The notes beneath the pieces are model-generated. The model saw only the letters and a list, made by a program, of their open reading frames with translations, was not told the origin of the DNA and ran no database searches. Shown piece after piece: positions 17,140 through 25,911 of a stretch of 64,000 bases of DNA (within the stretch, counting starts at the first letter, position 1; each line of letters begins with the position of its first letter). Both the position numbers and the translations under genes were made by a program. Where the stretch lies: assembly GCA_009784555.1 (NCBI GenBank), contig WRBO01000003.1:22060-86059 (forward strand), given 5' to 3'. Origin of the DNA: Bacillota bacterium. GTDB taxonomy: Bacteria; Bacillota; Clostridia; Christensenellales; UBA1242.

Positions 17140-19158
17140 ATGACAGCAGAGTATACCTCATCTAAAATCCAGGTTCTCGAGGGCCTGAACGCCGTGCGGA
17201 TGCGCCCAGGTATGTACATAGGCAGCACAGGGACAAAAGGCCTCCATCACCTCCTGTGGGAAATTGTCGATAACGCGATTGACGAACTGGCTAACGGCTT
17301 TGGAACCGAAATGACTGTAACATTGCACCGGGACGGCTCCGCCTCAGTAGAGGACAATGGCCGCGGTATCCCCGTCGACACCCACCCACAACTAAAGGTC
17401 AGCGGGGTCGAGGTCGTCTTCACCCAACTGCACGCGGGCGGCAAATTCGGCGGCGATAACTACAGCTACAGCGGCGGTCTCCACGGTGTCGGTGCCTCGG
17501 TTACAAACGCCCTCTCCGAATATTGCGAGGTCTCGGTCTACAAAAAATGGCGCGAGTACTTTGTTCGGTTCAGCCCGAAACAGGTCGGCGACAAAATGCA
17601 ATACGGCGCGGCCGAGGCTCCGCTCAAGGAACTGGGCAAAACAAACAAGCAGGGTACACGGGTGAAATTCTTCCCCGACCGCGTAATGTTCAAAGGCGCA
17701 ACTTTCAACAACGACACGGTTAATAAAAGGCTAAAGGAACTGGCCTTCCTAAACAAAGGCATCCAAATCACCTTCACGGATGAACGCGTTGACGTGGAAG
17801 ACAACGAAGACGGCGAAATAGCCGAGGTTGTCTACAAATACGACGGCGGTCTCTCCGACTTTGTTCGATACCTGAACGAAAACAAGAGCCCTATTTACAA
17901 CGAACCATTCCTATGCGAGGGCCAGGGGCCAAGTATAGCCATCGCATTCTCCATCCAACACAACGACTCGTATTCGGAATCGGTCTTTTCCTATGTAAAC
18001 AACATTCCAACGTCCGAGGGTGGTACACACGAAACTGGTTTCAAAATGGCCCTGACCCGTGCATTCAACCAAATCGCCAAACAAAACGGAATGGTAAAGG
18101 AAAAGGAAACGGCCCTGCTCGGCGAAGACTACCGCGAGGGTATGACGGCCGTACTCGCAATCAAAATGCGCGAGGTTCAATTCGAGGGTCAAACCAAAAC
18201 AAAATTGGGCAACCCCGAGGCCAAGAGCGAGGTCGAACAATTCGCCTACGCAAACATCCTGGAACACTTCAAAGACGTTGACAAAAACCCGAAAAAGAAA
18301 CAACTGTTCGAGGCAATCCTAAACAAAGCCAAGGGTGCGGCCCGCGTTCGTGAATCGGCCCGCCGTGCAAAGGAAATAGCAAGGCAAAAAAACAGCATCG
18401 ATGGCGGAATTCTTATTGGAAAGTTAAGCAGCTGTACTGGACGCCGCGCTGAAATGAACGAACTGTATATCGTCGAGGGGGACTCTGCGGGTGGAACGGC
18501 AAAGGTCGCACGGGACAGGTCTTTCCAGGCCATCTTGCCCCTGCGCGGTAAACCATTGAATGCCGAGAAAAAACGCCTTGACCAGGTTCTGGATAACGAG
18601 GAATTCCGAACAATCATCTCCGCCCTCGGCACCTCCATAGGCGAGGACTTTAACCTCGAAAACCTAAAATACCACAAAGTCATCGTCATGGCCGACGCGG
18701 ACCAGGACGGTGCCCACATCCGCGCAATCCTCCTGACATTCTTTTACCGCTACATGCGACAACTTATTACCGAGGGACATGTCTACATCGGAATGCCACC
18801 ATTGTATAAATTGTACCGAAAAGACTTCTCGGCATACGCCTACGACGAAGAGGAACTGCGCACCCTAACCGCCAAAAACAAGGGAACTATCCAGCGGTAC
18901 AAGGGTCTTGGTGAAATGAACGCCGACCAACTATGGGAAACGACAATGGACCCAAAACAACGAAAACTTTGCAAGGTCACTCTGGACGATGCGGCAATGG
19001 CGGAAAAACTCATAACAACCCTAATGGGCGATAATATAGAGAGCAGGAAAGAATACATCTCAAAACATGCAAACTTTAATAAACAAGAAAACTTTGCAAC
19101 AAAAGCCGTAAAACAAAAAGTTGATATCCCAGCAGCGGCCAGCGGGGAGGTGGCGTAA
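17140..19158 (+). CDS. gyrB: Type IIA topoisomerase ATPase subunit (GyrB/ParE family)
   Basis: ATPase subunit of DNA gyrase or topoisomerase IV. The 672-residue protein has the GHKL ATPase motifs [10 protein letters not shown] (Asn45), [10 protein letters not shown] and [14 protein letters not shown]. It also has the TOPRIM metal site ([10 protein letters not shown] and [11 protein letters not shown]) and the C-terminal [20 protein letters not shown]. The start at 17140 gives the usual N-terminus and sits just after a -10. The length is that of a normal Gram-positive GyrB or ParE. Gyrase genes usually sit near dnaA-recF; their absence here leaves the gyrase/topo IV choice open. Confidence 0.92.
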   Translation: MTAEYTSSKIQVLEGLNAVRMRPGMYIGSTGTKGLHHLLWEIVDNAIDELANGFGTEMTVTLHRDGSASVEDNGRGIPVDTHPQLKVSGVEVVFTQLHAGGKFGGDNYSYSGGLHGVGASVTNALSEYCEVSVYKKWREYFVRFSPKQVGDKMQYGAAEAPLKELGKTNKQGTRVKFFPDRVMFKGATFNNDTVNKRLKELAFLNKGIQITFTDERVDVEDNEDGEIAEVVYKYDGGLSDFVRYLNENKSPIYNEPFLCEGQGPSIAIAFSIQHNDSYSESVFSYVNNIPTSEGGTHETGFKMALTRAFNQIAKQNGMVKEKETALLGEDYREGMTAVLAIKMREVQFEGQTKTKLGNPEAKSEVEQFAYANILEHFKDVDKNPKKKQLFEAILNKAKGAARVRESARRAKEIARQKNSIDGGILIGKLSSCTGRRAEMNELYIVEGDSAGGTAKVARDRSFQAILPLRGKPLNAEKKRLDQVLDNEEFRTIISALGTSIGEDFNLENLKYHKVIVMADADQDGAHIRAILLTFFYRYMRQLITEGHVYIGMPPLYKLYRKDFSAYAYDEEELRTLTAKNKGTIQRYKGLGEMNADQLWETTMDPKQRKLCKVTLDDAAMAEKLITTLMGDNIESRKEYISKHANFNKQENFATKAVKQKVDIPAAASGEVA

Positions 19159-19159
19159 G

Positions 19160-21853
19160 ATGGACGAGAACAAAGGAAAAGACAAAAAAGACCATATCAT
19201 AACAAACGCGGATGAAATCATAGAAATCGCCGAGGCCGATAAAAACATCCCCGACCCCGCCGATGCAAAGGGCGGGGCATTCCGCGGTTACGGCCCGGCA
19301 AAATCTAAAAAGAACCACGGGCACAGCGAATTTGAAAAACCCGAAGAACACACAACTGACGAGGGTGGGACTCTCATCTACAAAAACCTATCCCAAGTCA
19401 TGCACGAGAGCATGATTCCATATTCCGAATATGTCATACTCGACCGTGCTTTGCCGCGGGTAGAGGACGGCCTAAAACCGGTACAACGGCGTGTGTTGTT
19501 TGCAATGCACGATATGGGATTGCTTCCCGACCGACCATATCGAAAATCGGCTGGTATAGTGGGTGAATGTCTTGGTAAATACCACCCGCACGGCGACACC
19601 TCGGTCTACGATGCCATGGTGCGCTTGGCCCAACCATTCAACATGAACATGCCACTGGTAATTGGCCAGGGTAACTTCGGTTCGGAAGACGGTGACCCAC
19701 CGGCTGCTATGCGTTATACCGAGGCTAAATTAAGCCCCCTCGCCCTCGAACTCCTACGCGACATTGACAAGGAAACGGTTCCATTCTCCCTCACCTTCGA
19801 TGACCGAAACGTCGAACCTGACATTCTGCCTGGACGGTACCCAAACCTCCTCACAAACGGCGCAACTGGTATCGCGGTTGGTCTGGCAACGAACATACCA
19901 CCGCATAACCTGGCCGAGGTCATCGACGCCCACATTGCTTACATCGACAACCCGCGTATTACATTGCCTGCAATTATGAAAATAATAAAGGGTCCCGATT
20001 TCCCAACGGCTGGTTTCGTCATAACGGGCGATGACCTTGTCCGTGCCTACACAACGGGAAAGGGCAAGGTCATCATGCGTGGACGGGTGCATATTGAAAT
20101 TGAACCGGGTGACAGGCGGAACATAGTGATAAGTGAACTGCCGTACCAGGTCAACAAAGTAACTCTGCAACGTAACATCGCCGACCTGCGAGAGGCCAAA
20201 AAAGGCATTCTCCAAGGCATATCCGAAATAAGGGACGAATCCGACCGTAAAGGTATGCGTGTCGTAATAAAGGTCAAAAACGGCTTCGATGCCCGCGCAA
20301 TCTCGGAACTACTGTTCAAACACACAAACCTGCAATGTAACTACAACATTAACATGGTCGCAATCGCAAACGGGAAACCGCGCCTGCTCGGCCTGATGCA
20401 ACTCATCCAATACTATTGCGAATACCAACGCGAAATCATCCTCAAACGCTGTATCCACGACCTGCACCAGGCACGGGAAAGGGCACACATCCTCGAGGGG
20501 CTCCTTGTCGCAATCAAAAACATCGACGAAGTCGTGCGAATAATAAAGACCAGTAAACACACGACCGAGGCCCGTGGCCGCCTGCGCGAGGCATTTGAAT
20601 TAAGCGAAAAACAAGCCCAAGCCATCCTCGACCTGCGTCTGGCTCGATTGACCAGTCTCGAGGTCTACAAACTGGAACAAGAACTCGAGGAACTCAAAAA
20701 ACTCATCGAAAAGTTGGAAAAAATCATCGCATCCAAACGCCTCCAATACGAAGAAGTCAAAAAAGAAATGCTCGAAATCAAGCGCAAGCACAAGGTAGAG
20801 AGGCGCAGTAAAATCCTCGCCAAAATCGAAGACGCAATTGTAACGGCCGACGACGATGCAAAACCTGTGGAAGAGGTCGTAATTGCCCTCACCGCGGGCG
20901 GCACAATCAAACGCATGTCGGCAAAACACTTCTCAATGTCACAAACCGAATTCAAAGACGGCATGGGCCTGTTTGAAACACATACAAACATCCTCTCAAC
21001 CCAAACTGACAAACTGCTCTATATCTTTACCCAATCTGGCAACTGTTACAAAATTGACGCGGGGGATATCCCTGAATGTAAACTGCGTGACAAAGGACTG
21101 AAACTTGGTCAACTGTTCAAGGGTGCACCCGAAACCGAACTGCCTGTATCCGTCTACGCAATCGTACACGAACAACTCCCAGCCGAAGAAGACGAATCCA
21201 AAGACAAAAAAGAAAAAGCCAAAAAGGAAAAAGGCCCGGGCCTGTCGCCCGAACTGGTATGGCTGTCCAAATACGGAATGATTAAACGCTCAACATGGAC
21301 GGAGAGCTGCGGCGTCATCAAATCTGTATTCCAATGCGGCAAACTTACCCGCGACGACGATGCAATACTAACGGTGGACGAGTTCAGGGCGGGGGACAAA
21401 ATCCTCCTCCTAACAACAACGGGCATGGTCTTGCACGCAACAACGGGGGACGTACCTGTCCAGGGACGTATTGCCGGTGGTGTCAAGGGCATCAACTTCG
21501 GCACTGAAACCGAATGGTGTGCATGTAACGCGGTCGCGGGTGCGGACACGTTCTTGGTCGCCGTCACAAACAAAGGCAACGTAAAACGTACGGCGGTAAA
21601 GGGCATTGAAAAAATGGTTCGCTACCGAAAGGGCCTGCAATTCGGCGGCTTGGACAAAAACGAAGAAATCATCTTCGGCGCAATCGCCCGCGGTGACGAG
21701 GACATCGTTGTCAAAACGGAAGAGGGCGCTGTCGCATCATGCCCGGTCGAAAAAATCCCGTTGACCGAACGTACTGGCAAATTCCGCCAATTCCCACTAA
21801 AACCAAACCTAAAGCCAGTCGAGGGCTGGGTACACCAAAGAACAAAGAGGTAG
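19160..21853 (+). CDS. gyrA: Type IIA topoisomerase DNA-cleaving subunit (GyrA/ParC family)
   Basis: Cleaves and religates DNA as the partner of the preceding gene. The 897-residue protein has the breakage-reunion core from about residue 75 with catalytic Tyr186 in [10 protein letters not shown], and the C-terminal beta-pinwheel. The pinwheel holds only a degenerate GyrA-box-like [10 protein letters not shown], not QRRGGKG, so gyrase or topo IV activity cannot be decided. The first 75 residues are an unusual acidic/Lys-rich extension. A second Lys/Glu-rich insertion (about 685-700, [12 protein letters not shown]) lies in the pinwheel. GGGGAGG precedes the ATG; it is 1 base from gyrB. Confidence 0.92.
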   Translation: MDENKGKDKKDHIITNADEIIEIAEADKNIPDPADAKGGAFRGYGPAKSKKNHGHSEFEKPEEHTTDEGGTLIYKNLSQVMHESMIPYSEYVILDRALPRVEDGLKPVQRRVLFAMHDMGLLPDRPYRKSAGIVGECLGKYHPHGDTSVYDAMVRLAQPFNMNMPLVIGQGNFGSEDGDPPAAMRYTEAKLSPLALELLRDIDKETVPFSLTFDDRNVEPDILPGRYPNLLTNGATGIAVGLATNIPPHNLAEVIDAHIAYIDNPRITLPAIMKIIKGPDFPTAGFVITGDDLVRAYTTGKGKVIMRGRVHIEIEPGDRRNIVISELPYQVNKVTLQRNIADLREAKKGILQGISEIRDESDRKGMRVVIKVKNGFDARAISELLFKHTNLQCNYNINMVAIANGKPRLLGLMQLIQYYCEYQREIILKRCIHDLHQARERAHILEGLLVAIKNIDEVVRIIKTSKHTTEARGRLREAFELSEKQAQAILDLRLARLTSLEVYKLEQELEELKKLIEKLEKIIASKRLQYEEVKKEMLEIKRKHKVERRSKILAKIEDAIVTADDDAKPVEEVVIALTAGGTIKRMSAKHFSMSQTEFKDGMGLFETHTNILSTQTDKLLYIFTQSGNCYKIDAGDIPECKLRDKGLKLGQLFKGAPETELPVSVYAIVHEQLPAEEDESKDKKEKAKKEKGPGLSPELVWLSKYGMIKRSTWTESCGVIKSVFQCGKLTRDDDAILTVDEFRAGDKILLLTTTGMVLHATTGDVPVQGRIAGGVKGINFGTETEWCACNAVAGADTFLVAVTNKGNVKRTAVKGIEKMVRYRKGLQFGGLDKNEEIIFGAIARGDEDIVVKTEEGAVASCPVEKIPLTERTGKFRQFPLKPNLKPVEGWVHQRTKR

Positions 21854-21861
21854 AGGTAAGT

Positions 21862-22329
21862 ATGGGGGAAGACAAGCCATATTGCGGTCCAGGGGTCACC
21901 CCTGGGAAAATTCTGGGCATCGACTATGGTATGCGACGCATAGGTATTGCTGTGACCGACCAAAACGGCACTTTTGCCTCGCCTCTGGCTGTCATACCAA
22001 ACCACGGTCACAAAAAAACCGCGGCCGCCCTCGCCGACCTCATCAAACGGGAGGGGGTCGAACTGGTCGTCATGGGCCTGCCTCTGTACCGCGACGGTAA
22101 CGAAAGTCCCATGTCCACCGCCGTGCGTGAATTCGCCGCGGTCTTGGCGGAAACGGGGGTTGCGGTCACCTTCTGGGAAGAAAGTCACACCAGCCAAAGG
22201 GCAGAAGACCACATCAAAAACACCCTGGGCATACGCAATCCAAAGAAAATTGCGGAAATCGTGGACAAGATGGCGGCCTATATGATACTTTCTGAATATA
22301 TAGACTGCAATAAAACAACAAGGAGATAA
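21862..22329 (+). CDS. ruvX: Putative pre-16S rRNA nuclease / Holliday junction resolvase-like RuvX (YqgF)
   Basis: RNase H-fold protein of the YqgF/RuvX family, implicated in 16S rRNA 5' maturation. The 155-residue protein has the first catalytic strand LGIDYGMRRIGIAVTD, then VVMGLPLYRDGNES and EESHTSQRAEDHI. The start at 21862 follows AGAGG, 8 bases after gyrA. The first 15 residues (YCGPGVTPG region) are not part of the fold and are encoded by a palindromic repeat found again at 28681-28702. The neighbours ruvX and DUF1292 are linked in many Firmicutes. Confidence 0.9.
   Translation: MGEDKPYCGPGVTPGKILGIDYGMRRIGIAVTDQNGTFASPLAVIPNHGHKKTAAALADLIKREGVELVVMGLPLYRDGNESPMSTAVREFAAVLAETGVAVTFWEESHTSQRAEDHIKNTLGIRNPKKIAEIVDKMAAYMILSEYIDCNKTTRR
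21884..21905 (+). repeat. 22-bp palindromic repeat, copy inside ruvX
   Basis: Contains the near-perfect palindrome CCAGGGGTCACCCCTGG at 21889-21905, preceded by GCGGT. The same 22 bases occur at 28681-28702. Here they are read in frame as CGPGVTPG near the RuvX N-terminus. Confidence 0.8.
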
Positions 22330-22333
22330 AACA

Positions 22334-22534
22334 ATGGCAAAGCGAAAAGTGGCAAAAATAACAAACGACTGTATTAACTGTATGGCATGTGCATCGGTGT
22401 GTGATTTCGATGCAATCCGCGAGGCCGAGAGCGGCGAAAAGCACGAGGTCATCCCCGAAAACTGTACATATTGCCAAACATGTATGGGAATGTGCCCGGT
22501 TTCGGCAATAATCGAGGACACAGTAACAGAGTAG
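22334..22534 (+). CDS. 2[4Fe-4S] ferredoxin
   Basis: A 66-residue electron carrier with two cluster motifs: CINCMACASVC (Cys-x2-Cys-x2-Cys-x3-Cys, next residue Asp) and CTYCQTCMGMCP with the usual proline. The spacing of the motifs predicts the classic bacterial double-cubane fold. Its Shine-Dalgarno AAGGAG overlaps the end of ruvX, so it is part of the topoisomerase-ruvX operon. Its redox partner is not apparent in the window. Confidence 0.93.
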   Translation: MAKRKVAKITNDCINCMACASVCDFDAIREAESGEKHEVIPENCTYCQTCMGMCPVSAIIEDTVTE

Positions 22535-22548
22535 AGGGAGAACAACCA

Positions 22549-22857
22549 ATGGCAAAAAAAGACGAAATAATGGAAGAGGGCGAGGACTTAACCCTCCTAA
22601 CCCGATTGCTTGATGACGAAAACGACGAAAACATAATCCTGTTCGACGAAAACGGGGACGAGGTCGAACTGGAGCAGGTCGGCATGGTTCCATATAATCG
22701 GGAACTCTATGCAATCCTGCGCCCAATCGACGCGGACGAAGACAGTGCGGCGGTGTTCCGGGTAGACACCGAGGACGAGGAATCCCTAACCGCGGTCGAA
22801 GACGACGCCCTCGCAACAAAAATCCTCGACCTATACAACGCAACAATCCAAGGGTAG
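22549..22857 (+). CDS. DUF1292 domain protein
   Basis: A 102-residue acidic protein with the DUF1292 (YrzB-type) pattern ITLFDENGDEVEFE-like NIILFDENGDEVELEQVGMV, followed by ELYAILRPID. The function is unknown. The start at 22549 follows GAGGGAG. It is the last gene of the operon gyrB-gyrA-ruvX-fdx; adjacency of ruvX and a DUF1292 gene is seen across Firmicutes and supports the call. Confidence 0.88.
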   Translation: MAKKDEIMEEGEDLTLLTRLLDDENDENIILFDENGDEVELEQVGMVPYNRELYAILRPIDADEDSAAVFRVDTEDEESLTAVEDDALATKILDLYNATIQG

Positions 22858-22878
22858 AAGGAGGCCCCTACATGCGCA

Positions 22879-23088
22879 TTAATCCTCCAACCCTATAAGG
22901 AAGTCGGCCGACACGCCGAAGAATTTCGCCAATTTGTAAATTGCATCCGCCGATGGCATATTGTTACAATTCTCCCAATCATAAACCGAGGCACTGCTTG
23001 CTCCGATTGCTTTTCCCAATGTTTTCATCGACAGACCTTTCTCTGCTCTTAACTCTTTCAACCTCTCGGAAAATATTTTCAAATCCAT
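22879..23088 (-). CDS. Small XRE-family transcriptional regulator
   Basis: A 69-residue protein that is essentially one helix-turn-helix domain: SERLKELRAEKGLSMKTLGK, then ASSASVYDWENCNNMPSADA and LAKFFGVSADFLIG. The start at 23088 gives the domain alone; a longer reading frame begins at 23229 but runs through the divergent promoter region and the palindrome. It is transcribed away from the gene at 23184, and a 25-bp palindrome lies between them, so it probably regulates itself and that neighbour. Confidence 0.88.
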   Translation of the reverse strand: MDLKIFSERLKELRAEKGLSMKTLGKAIGASSASVYDWENCNNMPSADAIYKLAKFFGVSADFLIGLED

Positions 23089-23139
23089 ATATTTGATATT
23101 ACTCGCTATACCGAACAAATCGCTTGCATGTTCGCTACT

Positions 23140-23164
23140 CCGAATGATAAAATGTTTTATTCGG
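23140..23164. promoter_or_regulatory. Palindrome between divergent genes, candidate operator
   Basis: Arms CCGAATGATAAAA and TTTTATTCGG are inverted copies apart from one extra base. The site is centred between the XRE start (23088) and the 72-residue gene (23184), the expected place for an autoregulatory operator. Confidence 0.6.
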
Positions 23165-23183
23165 AAAGGCGAACGGGGGAAAT

Positions 23184-23402
23184 ATGAACGAACTGGAACA
23201 ATACACGGAAGACTTGCACGAGTTTTCACTATATATAAACAGAGTAGAAGAAATCGCCAATACCCTAGGCATCCCTCTCAAATCCATGTACATTGATTTC
23301 ACCCCCGCCCGCTGGCTGGTCGATTACCTTAATGGTTATATTGACTGTATGCTCGCAAATAACTTATCAACAAATGTCAGTAACCCTCTTGACCCTAAAT
23401 AA
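23184..23402 (+). CDS. Uncharacterised 72-residue protein
   Basis: Not recognised. A small acidic, helical protein (LHEFSLYINRVEEIANTLGI, then RWLVDYLNGYIDCMLANNLS) with no signal or membrane segment. GGGGG precedes the ATG at 8-10 bases. It is divergent from a XRE regulator with a shared palindrome, so it is probably repressor-controlled. The last codons overlap the -35 of RNA copy 2. Confidence 0.7.
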   Translation: MNELEQYTEDLHEFSLYINRVEEIANTLGIPLKSMYIDFTPARWLVDYLNGYIDCMLANNLSTNVSNPLDPK

Positions 23403-23698
23403 TTCCATGTTACTGTAACATGGAGGGACGAAACATATGGAGCAAATAATTTTCGCCAGGCCGAGGACAAGCGGAAACGGCCTACCCACAAATGAAGCTC
23501 ATTTCACTATGACCATGGTGGTCTTTCCGCCTCCACAGGCCAAGAAAATTCATTTGTCCACTATGTTTCGTCCCAACGCCACCTGTCCGCGTTCGGAATT
23601 CCGAAAACCCCCCCCCAACAAAAAACGCAAAAGTAAAAAAACCCCCCCCAAGGCTTCGCCTTCGGACCAAACGAAAATTCTTCGAATTTTGTCCGAAC
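23375..23698 (+). ncRNA. Structured RNA locus, copy 2 of 3 (double C-tract family)
   Basis: The promoter has the family layout: TGTCA at 23375, TTGACC at 23389-23394, 16-base spacer, TACTGT at 23411-23416. The predicted RNA from about 23423 folds as one very long stem. The left arm has GGGACGAAACATA and AATTTTC; the right arm has GAAAATT and TATGTTTCGTCCC. It encloses a GGCC-closed junction with three hairpins, among them GCGGAAA/TTTCCGC, AAATGA/TCATTT and GACCA/TGGTC. Then follow C9 at 23608-23616, C8 at 23642-23649 and the terminal AAGGCTTCGCC...GTCCGAAC hairpin. A second copy of the terminal unit (GGCTTCGCCCTCGGGCC) begins at 23731. Downstream is rpsB with its own promoter. Confidence 0.65.
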
Positions 23699-23772
23699 TA
23701 TTTGGTTTGCACTGCGTGCGCATCACACACGGCTTCGCCCTCGGGCCAAACGCTCGGTCAAACACAAAACAC

Positions 23773-23906
23773 TTGATTTCGGGAGGGCACATGGTGTATA
23801 CTTATTGGTATAATCACTCTTTCGGTGATTCCTTGCCTGTTGCCCCATACGGGGTGGGCCAGGGGAGCTTGAACGGAAAGAGGGTGAAAAAACAGGAGGT
23901 TTTTTA
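23773..23906 (+). promoter_or_regulatory. rpsB promoter and structured 5' leader
   Basis: TTGATT at 23773-23778 and TATACT at 23797-23802, 18 apart, with a second extended -10 TGGTATAAT ending at 23814. The leader folds into TCAC/GTGA around a TTTCG loop and into CCCC-ATAC-GGGG at 23843-23854, then AGGAGG before the ATG. Ribosomal protein S2 represses its own mRNA in several bacteria through leader structure; whether this one binds S2 is inference. Confidence 0.5.
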
Positions 23907-24749
23907 ATGAGCGTAATTTCGATGAAGCAACTGTTGGAGGCGGGGGTTCACTTCGGCCACCAAACACAAAAATGGAATCCAAAAATGAAGCCGTACATCT
24001 ACACGGCGCGCCAGAATGTCCACATTCTGAACTTGGAAAAAACAACCGTCCTTATCGACCGCGCATACGAATTCATTCGTGACCAGGTCGGCATGGGCAA
24101 AAAGGTTCTCTTCGTGGGAACAAAAAAACAGGCCGAAGAAGCCGTCAAAAACGAAGCAAACCGTTGCGGCATGTACTACGTCAACAGCCGTTGGTTGGGC
24201 GGAACCCTTACAAACTTTGAAACAATCCGCAGCCGCGTTGATCGCATGAACAAACTCTACCAAATGGAAAAAGTAGGAGAGTTCGCCTACCTTCCAAAAA
24301 AAGAAGTCATCAAGTTAATGGACGAACGCGACAAACTGGAAAAATACCTGCGCGGTATCGCCGAAATGACCCAAGTCCCTGGCCTAATGATTGTCGTGGA
24401 CAGCAAAAAAGAACACATCGCCATCAAAGAGGCCCGCAAACTGGGTATCCCGGTGGTCGGCATCATCGACACAAACTGTGACCCTGACGACGTTGATGTT
24501 ATCATCCCTGCTAACGACGACGCAATCCGTTCGGTTACATTGATTTTGACCGCACTCGCGGACGCTGTTATCGAGGCAAAAGAGGGCGTTGAGCTCCGCG
24601 CACGTAACTTTGACGAATCTGTATCCATGTCGGATGCAATCGCGGCAAAGGCGATAATGGAAAACAACGACGCAAAGGACGAGGAAAAATCCGAAGAAGT
24701 CCCAGTGAAAAAGTCCAAAAAAGAAGAACCAATGGAAGAGGGTAAATAA
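23907..24749 (+). CDS. rpsB: 30S ribosomal protein S2
   Basis: S2 is a late-assembling small-subunit protein needed to recruit S1-like factors and mRNA. The 280-residue product has the S2 signatures [34 protein letters not shown] and [16 protein letters not shown]. It ends in an extended acidic/basic tail (about 30 residues, [17 protein letters not shown]). AGGAGG precedes the ATG. Its TAA overlaps the ATG of the next small membrane protein by one base, so translation is probably coupled. Confidence 0.98.
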   Translation: MSVISMKQLLEAGVHFGHQTQKWNPKMKPYIYTARQNVHILNLEKTTVLIDRAYEFIRDQVGMGKKVLFVGTKKQAEEAVKNEANRCGMYYVNSRWLGGTLTNFETIRSRVDRMNKLYQMEKVGEFAYLPKKEVIKLMDERDKLEKYLRGIAEMTQVPGLMIVVDSKKEHIAIKEARKLGIPVVGIIDTNCDPDDVDVIIPANDDAIRSVTLILTALADAVIEAKEGVELRARNFDESVSMSDAIAAKAIMENNDAKDEEKSEEVPVKKSKKEEPMEEGK

Positions 24750-24994
24750 TGCAACAACAAACACCCCTGGGAATGGTATTGCGCAGCTCGATGGGTGCAT
24801 CGGGCGCGGCACTACACATGGTGGGGTTGTTCGGGTTACTGTTTATCCAATTCTTTGACGCATGGGGCACTATATACCTGCCCATCATTGCCATCACGGC
24901 CATCCTGGTCGGTGCGGTACTATTCGTAATTGCCGCACGAATGGCCGCCAAAAATGTTCAACAAGAAAATATAAATAAAGGAGAAGAAGAATGA
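24749..24994 (+). CDS. Small two-TM membrane protein between rpsB and tsf
   Basis: Not recognised as a family. The 81-residue protein has two hydrophobic helices (about residues 18-38 and 43-65), preceded by [16 protein letters not shown] and followed by a charged tail. It overlaps rpsB by one base (TAATG) and tsf by four (ATGA), so it is locked into the translation-factor operon by coupled starts. No Shine-Dalgarno other than rpsB's coding end (GAGGG) is visible. Its presence here is unusual, since rpsB and tsf are normally adjacent. Confidence 0.75.
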   Translation: MQQQTPLGMVLRSSMGASGAALHMVGLFGLLFIQFFDAWGTIYLPIIAITAILVGAVLFVIAARMAAKNVQQENINKGEEE

Positions 24995-25686
24995 ACGACA
25001 TTATGAAGCTGAAAAATGCCACGGGGGCCGGAATGATGGATTGCAAAAATGCATTGGCCGAAACCAACGGCAACTATGAAAAGGCAGTTGCACTCCTGCG
25101 AGAGCGGGGCATAGCAAAAGCCGCAAAGAAAGAGGGCAGCGACCGCATAAACAGCGAAGGCGCAGTCTTCAGCTACAACCACATGGGCGGAAAAATCGCC
25201 GTGCTGGTCGAAATCAACTGTGAAACCGACTTCGCGGCAAAGGCCGAGGCCTTCCTCGAACTCGGAAAAAACATCGCAATGCACATCGCGGCGGCAAAAC
25301 CACTTTACCTGGACGAAACCCTGGTGCCAACGGGCGAGCTAGAGGCCGAAAAAGAAATCCTCAAAAAACAAGCCCTCAACGAAGGTAAGCCAGCGGCCGT
25401 TGTCGAAAAAATGGTCGAGGGTCGTGTCAAAAAATACTACGAAGAAATCTGCTTGGTGCACCAGCCATTCGTAAAAGACCCATCAAAAACAATCAAACAA
25501 ATCGTCACCGAAACCATTGCCGTAATAGGGGAGAAAATCTCTATCCGCCGCTTTGCACGATTTGAAATGGGCGAGGGGCTCGAGAAAAAAGAAGACAACT
25601 TCGCCGAAGAAGTTGCAAAACAAATGGGCACCAAAAAAGAAGAAGCCAAGCCCGCCGCAAAAAAACCCGCCGCCAAAAAGAAATAA
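24991..25686 (+). CDS. tsf: Elongation factor Ts
   Basis: Nucleotide-exchange factor for EF-Tu. The 231-residue protein starts with the UBA-like domain ([29 protein letters not shown]). It contains the core [22 protein letters not shown], which includes the TDFVAR-like EF-Tu contact (TDFAAK). It is shorter than the E. coli protein (about 283), as often in Firmicutes. The tail is Ala/Lys/Pro rich ([10 protein letters not shown]). GGAGAAGA precedes the ATG. pyrH, which usually follows, is not present. Confidence 0.97.
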   Translation: MNDIMKLKNATGAGMMDCKNALAETNGNYEKAVALLRERGIAKAAKKEGSDRINSEGAVFSYNHMGGKIAVLVEINCETDFAAKAEAFLELGKNIAMHIAAAKPLYLDETLVPTGELEAEKEILKKQALNEGKPAAVVEKMVEGRVKKYYEEICLVHQPFVKDPSKTIKQIVTETIAVIGEKISIRRFARFEMGEGLEKKEDNFAEEVAKQMGTKKEEAKPAAKKPAAKKK

Positions 25687-25706
25687 TCATACCAACAAAA
25701 ATCAAA

Positions 25707-25800
25707 CAGAGGAGTGCCAACCCCCTCCACGCAAAACCAACAGAGGGGCTAACCTGCTCCACGCAAGCCAACAAAGGAGTGCTGACCCGCGCTCCTTTTT
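25707..25800 (+). terminator. Three tandem degenerate hairpins ending in the rpsB-tsf terminator
   Basis: Three related units start at 25707, 25741 and 25772. Each has a GGAG- or GGGG-type arm and a CTCC arm; the first two are followed by ACGCAA and CCAA. The third (AGGAG...GCTCCTTTTT) is a proper intrinsic terminator. The first two look like older or processed copies of it. Confidence 0.7.
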
Positions 25801-25810
25801 GTGGTAATAT

Positions 25811-25854
25811 GCCACACAGACTACCTACATATTGTGGTCTACGTGACATGCGTG
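25811..25854. repeat. ATATTGTG palindrome family, copy A
   Basis: Core CTACCTACATATTGTGGT, flanked by GCCACAC on the left and CGTGACATG on the right. It is an imperfect inverted repeat. It lies between the tsf terminator and the frr promoter. Confidence 0.55.
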
Positions 25855-25875
25855 TTTAATGGCTCGAAATATTGA

Positions 25876-25905
25876 TTGCCCCTGTTTCGCTTGTGATGGT
25901 ATAAT
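25876..25905 (+). promoter_or_regulatory. Leaderless promoter of frr
   Basis: TTGCCC at 25876-25881, 18-base spacer, extended -10 TGGTATAAT with TATAAT at 25900-25905. The A of the ATG at 25912 is exactly +7 from the hexamer. Confidence 0.75.
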
Positions 25906-25911
25906 AATTGC

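Noticed and set aside
23437..23907. 156-codon frame through RNA copy 2 and the rpsB leader
   Set aside because: It runs across the stem, both C-tracts, the rpsB promoter and its leader, and the product is a Lys/Pro-rich composition artefact.
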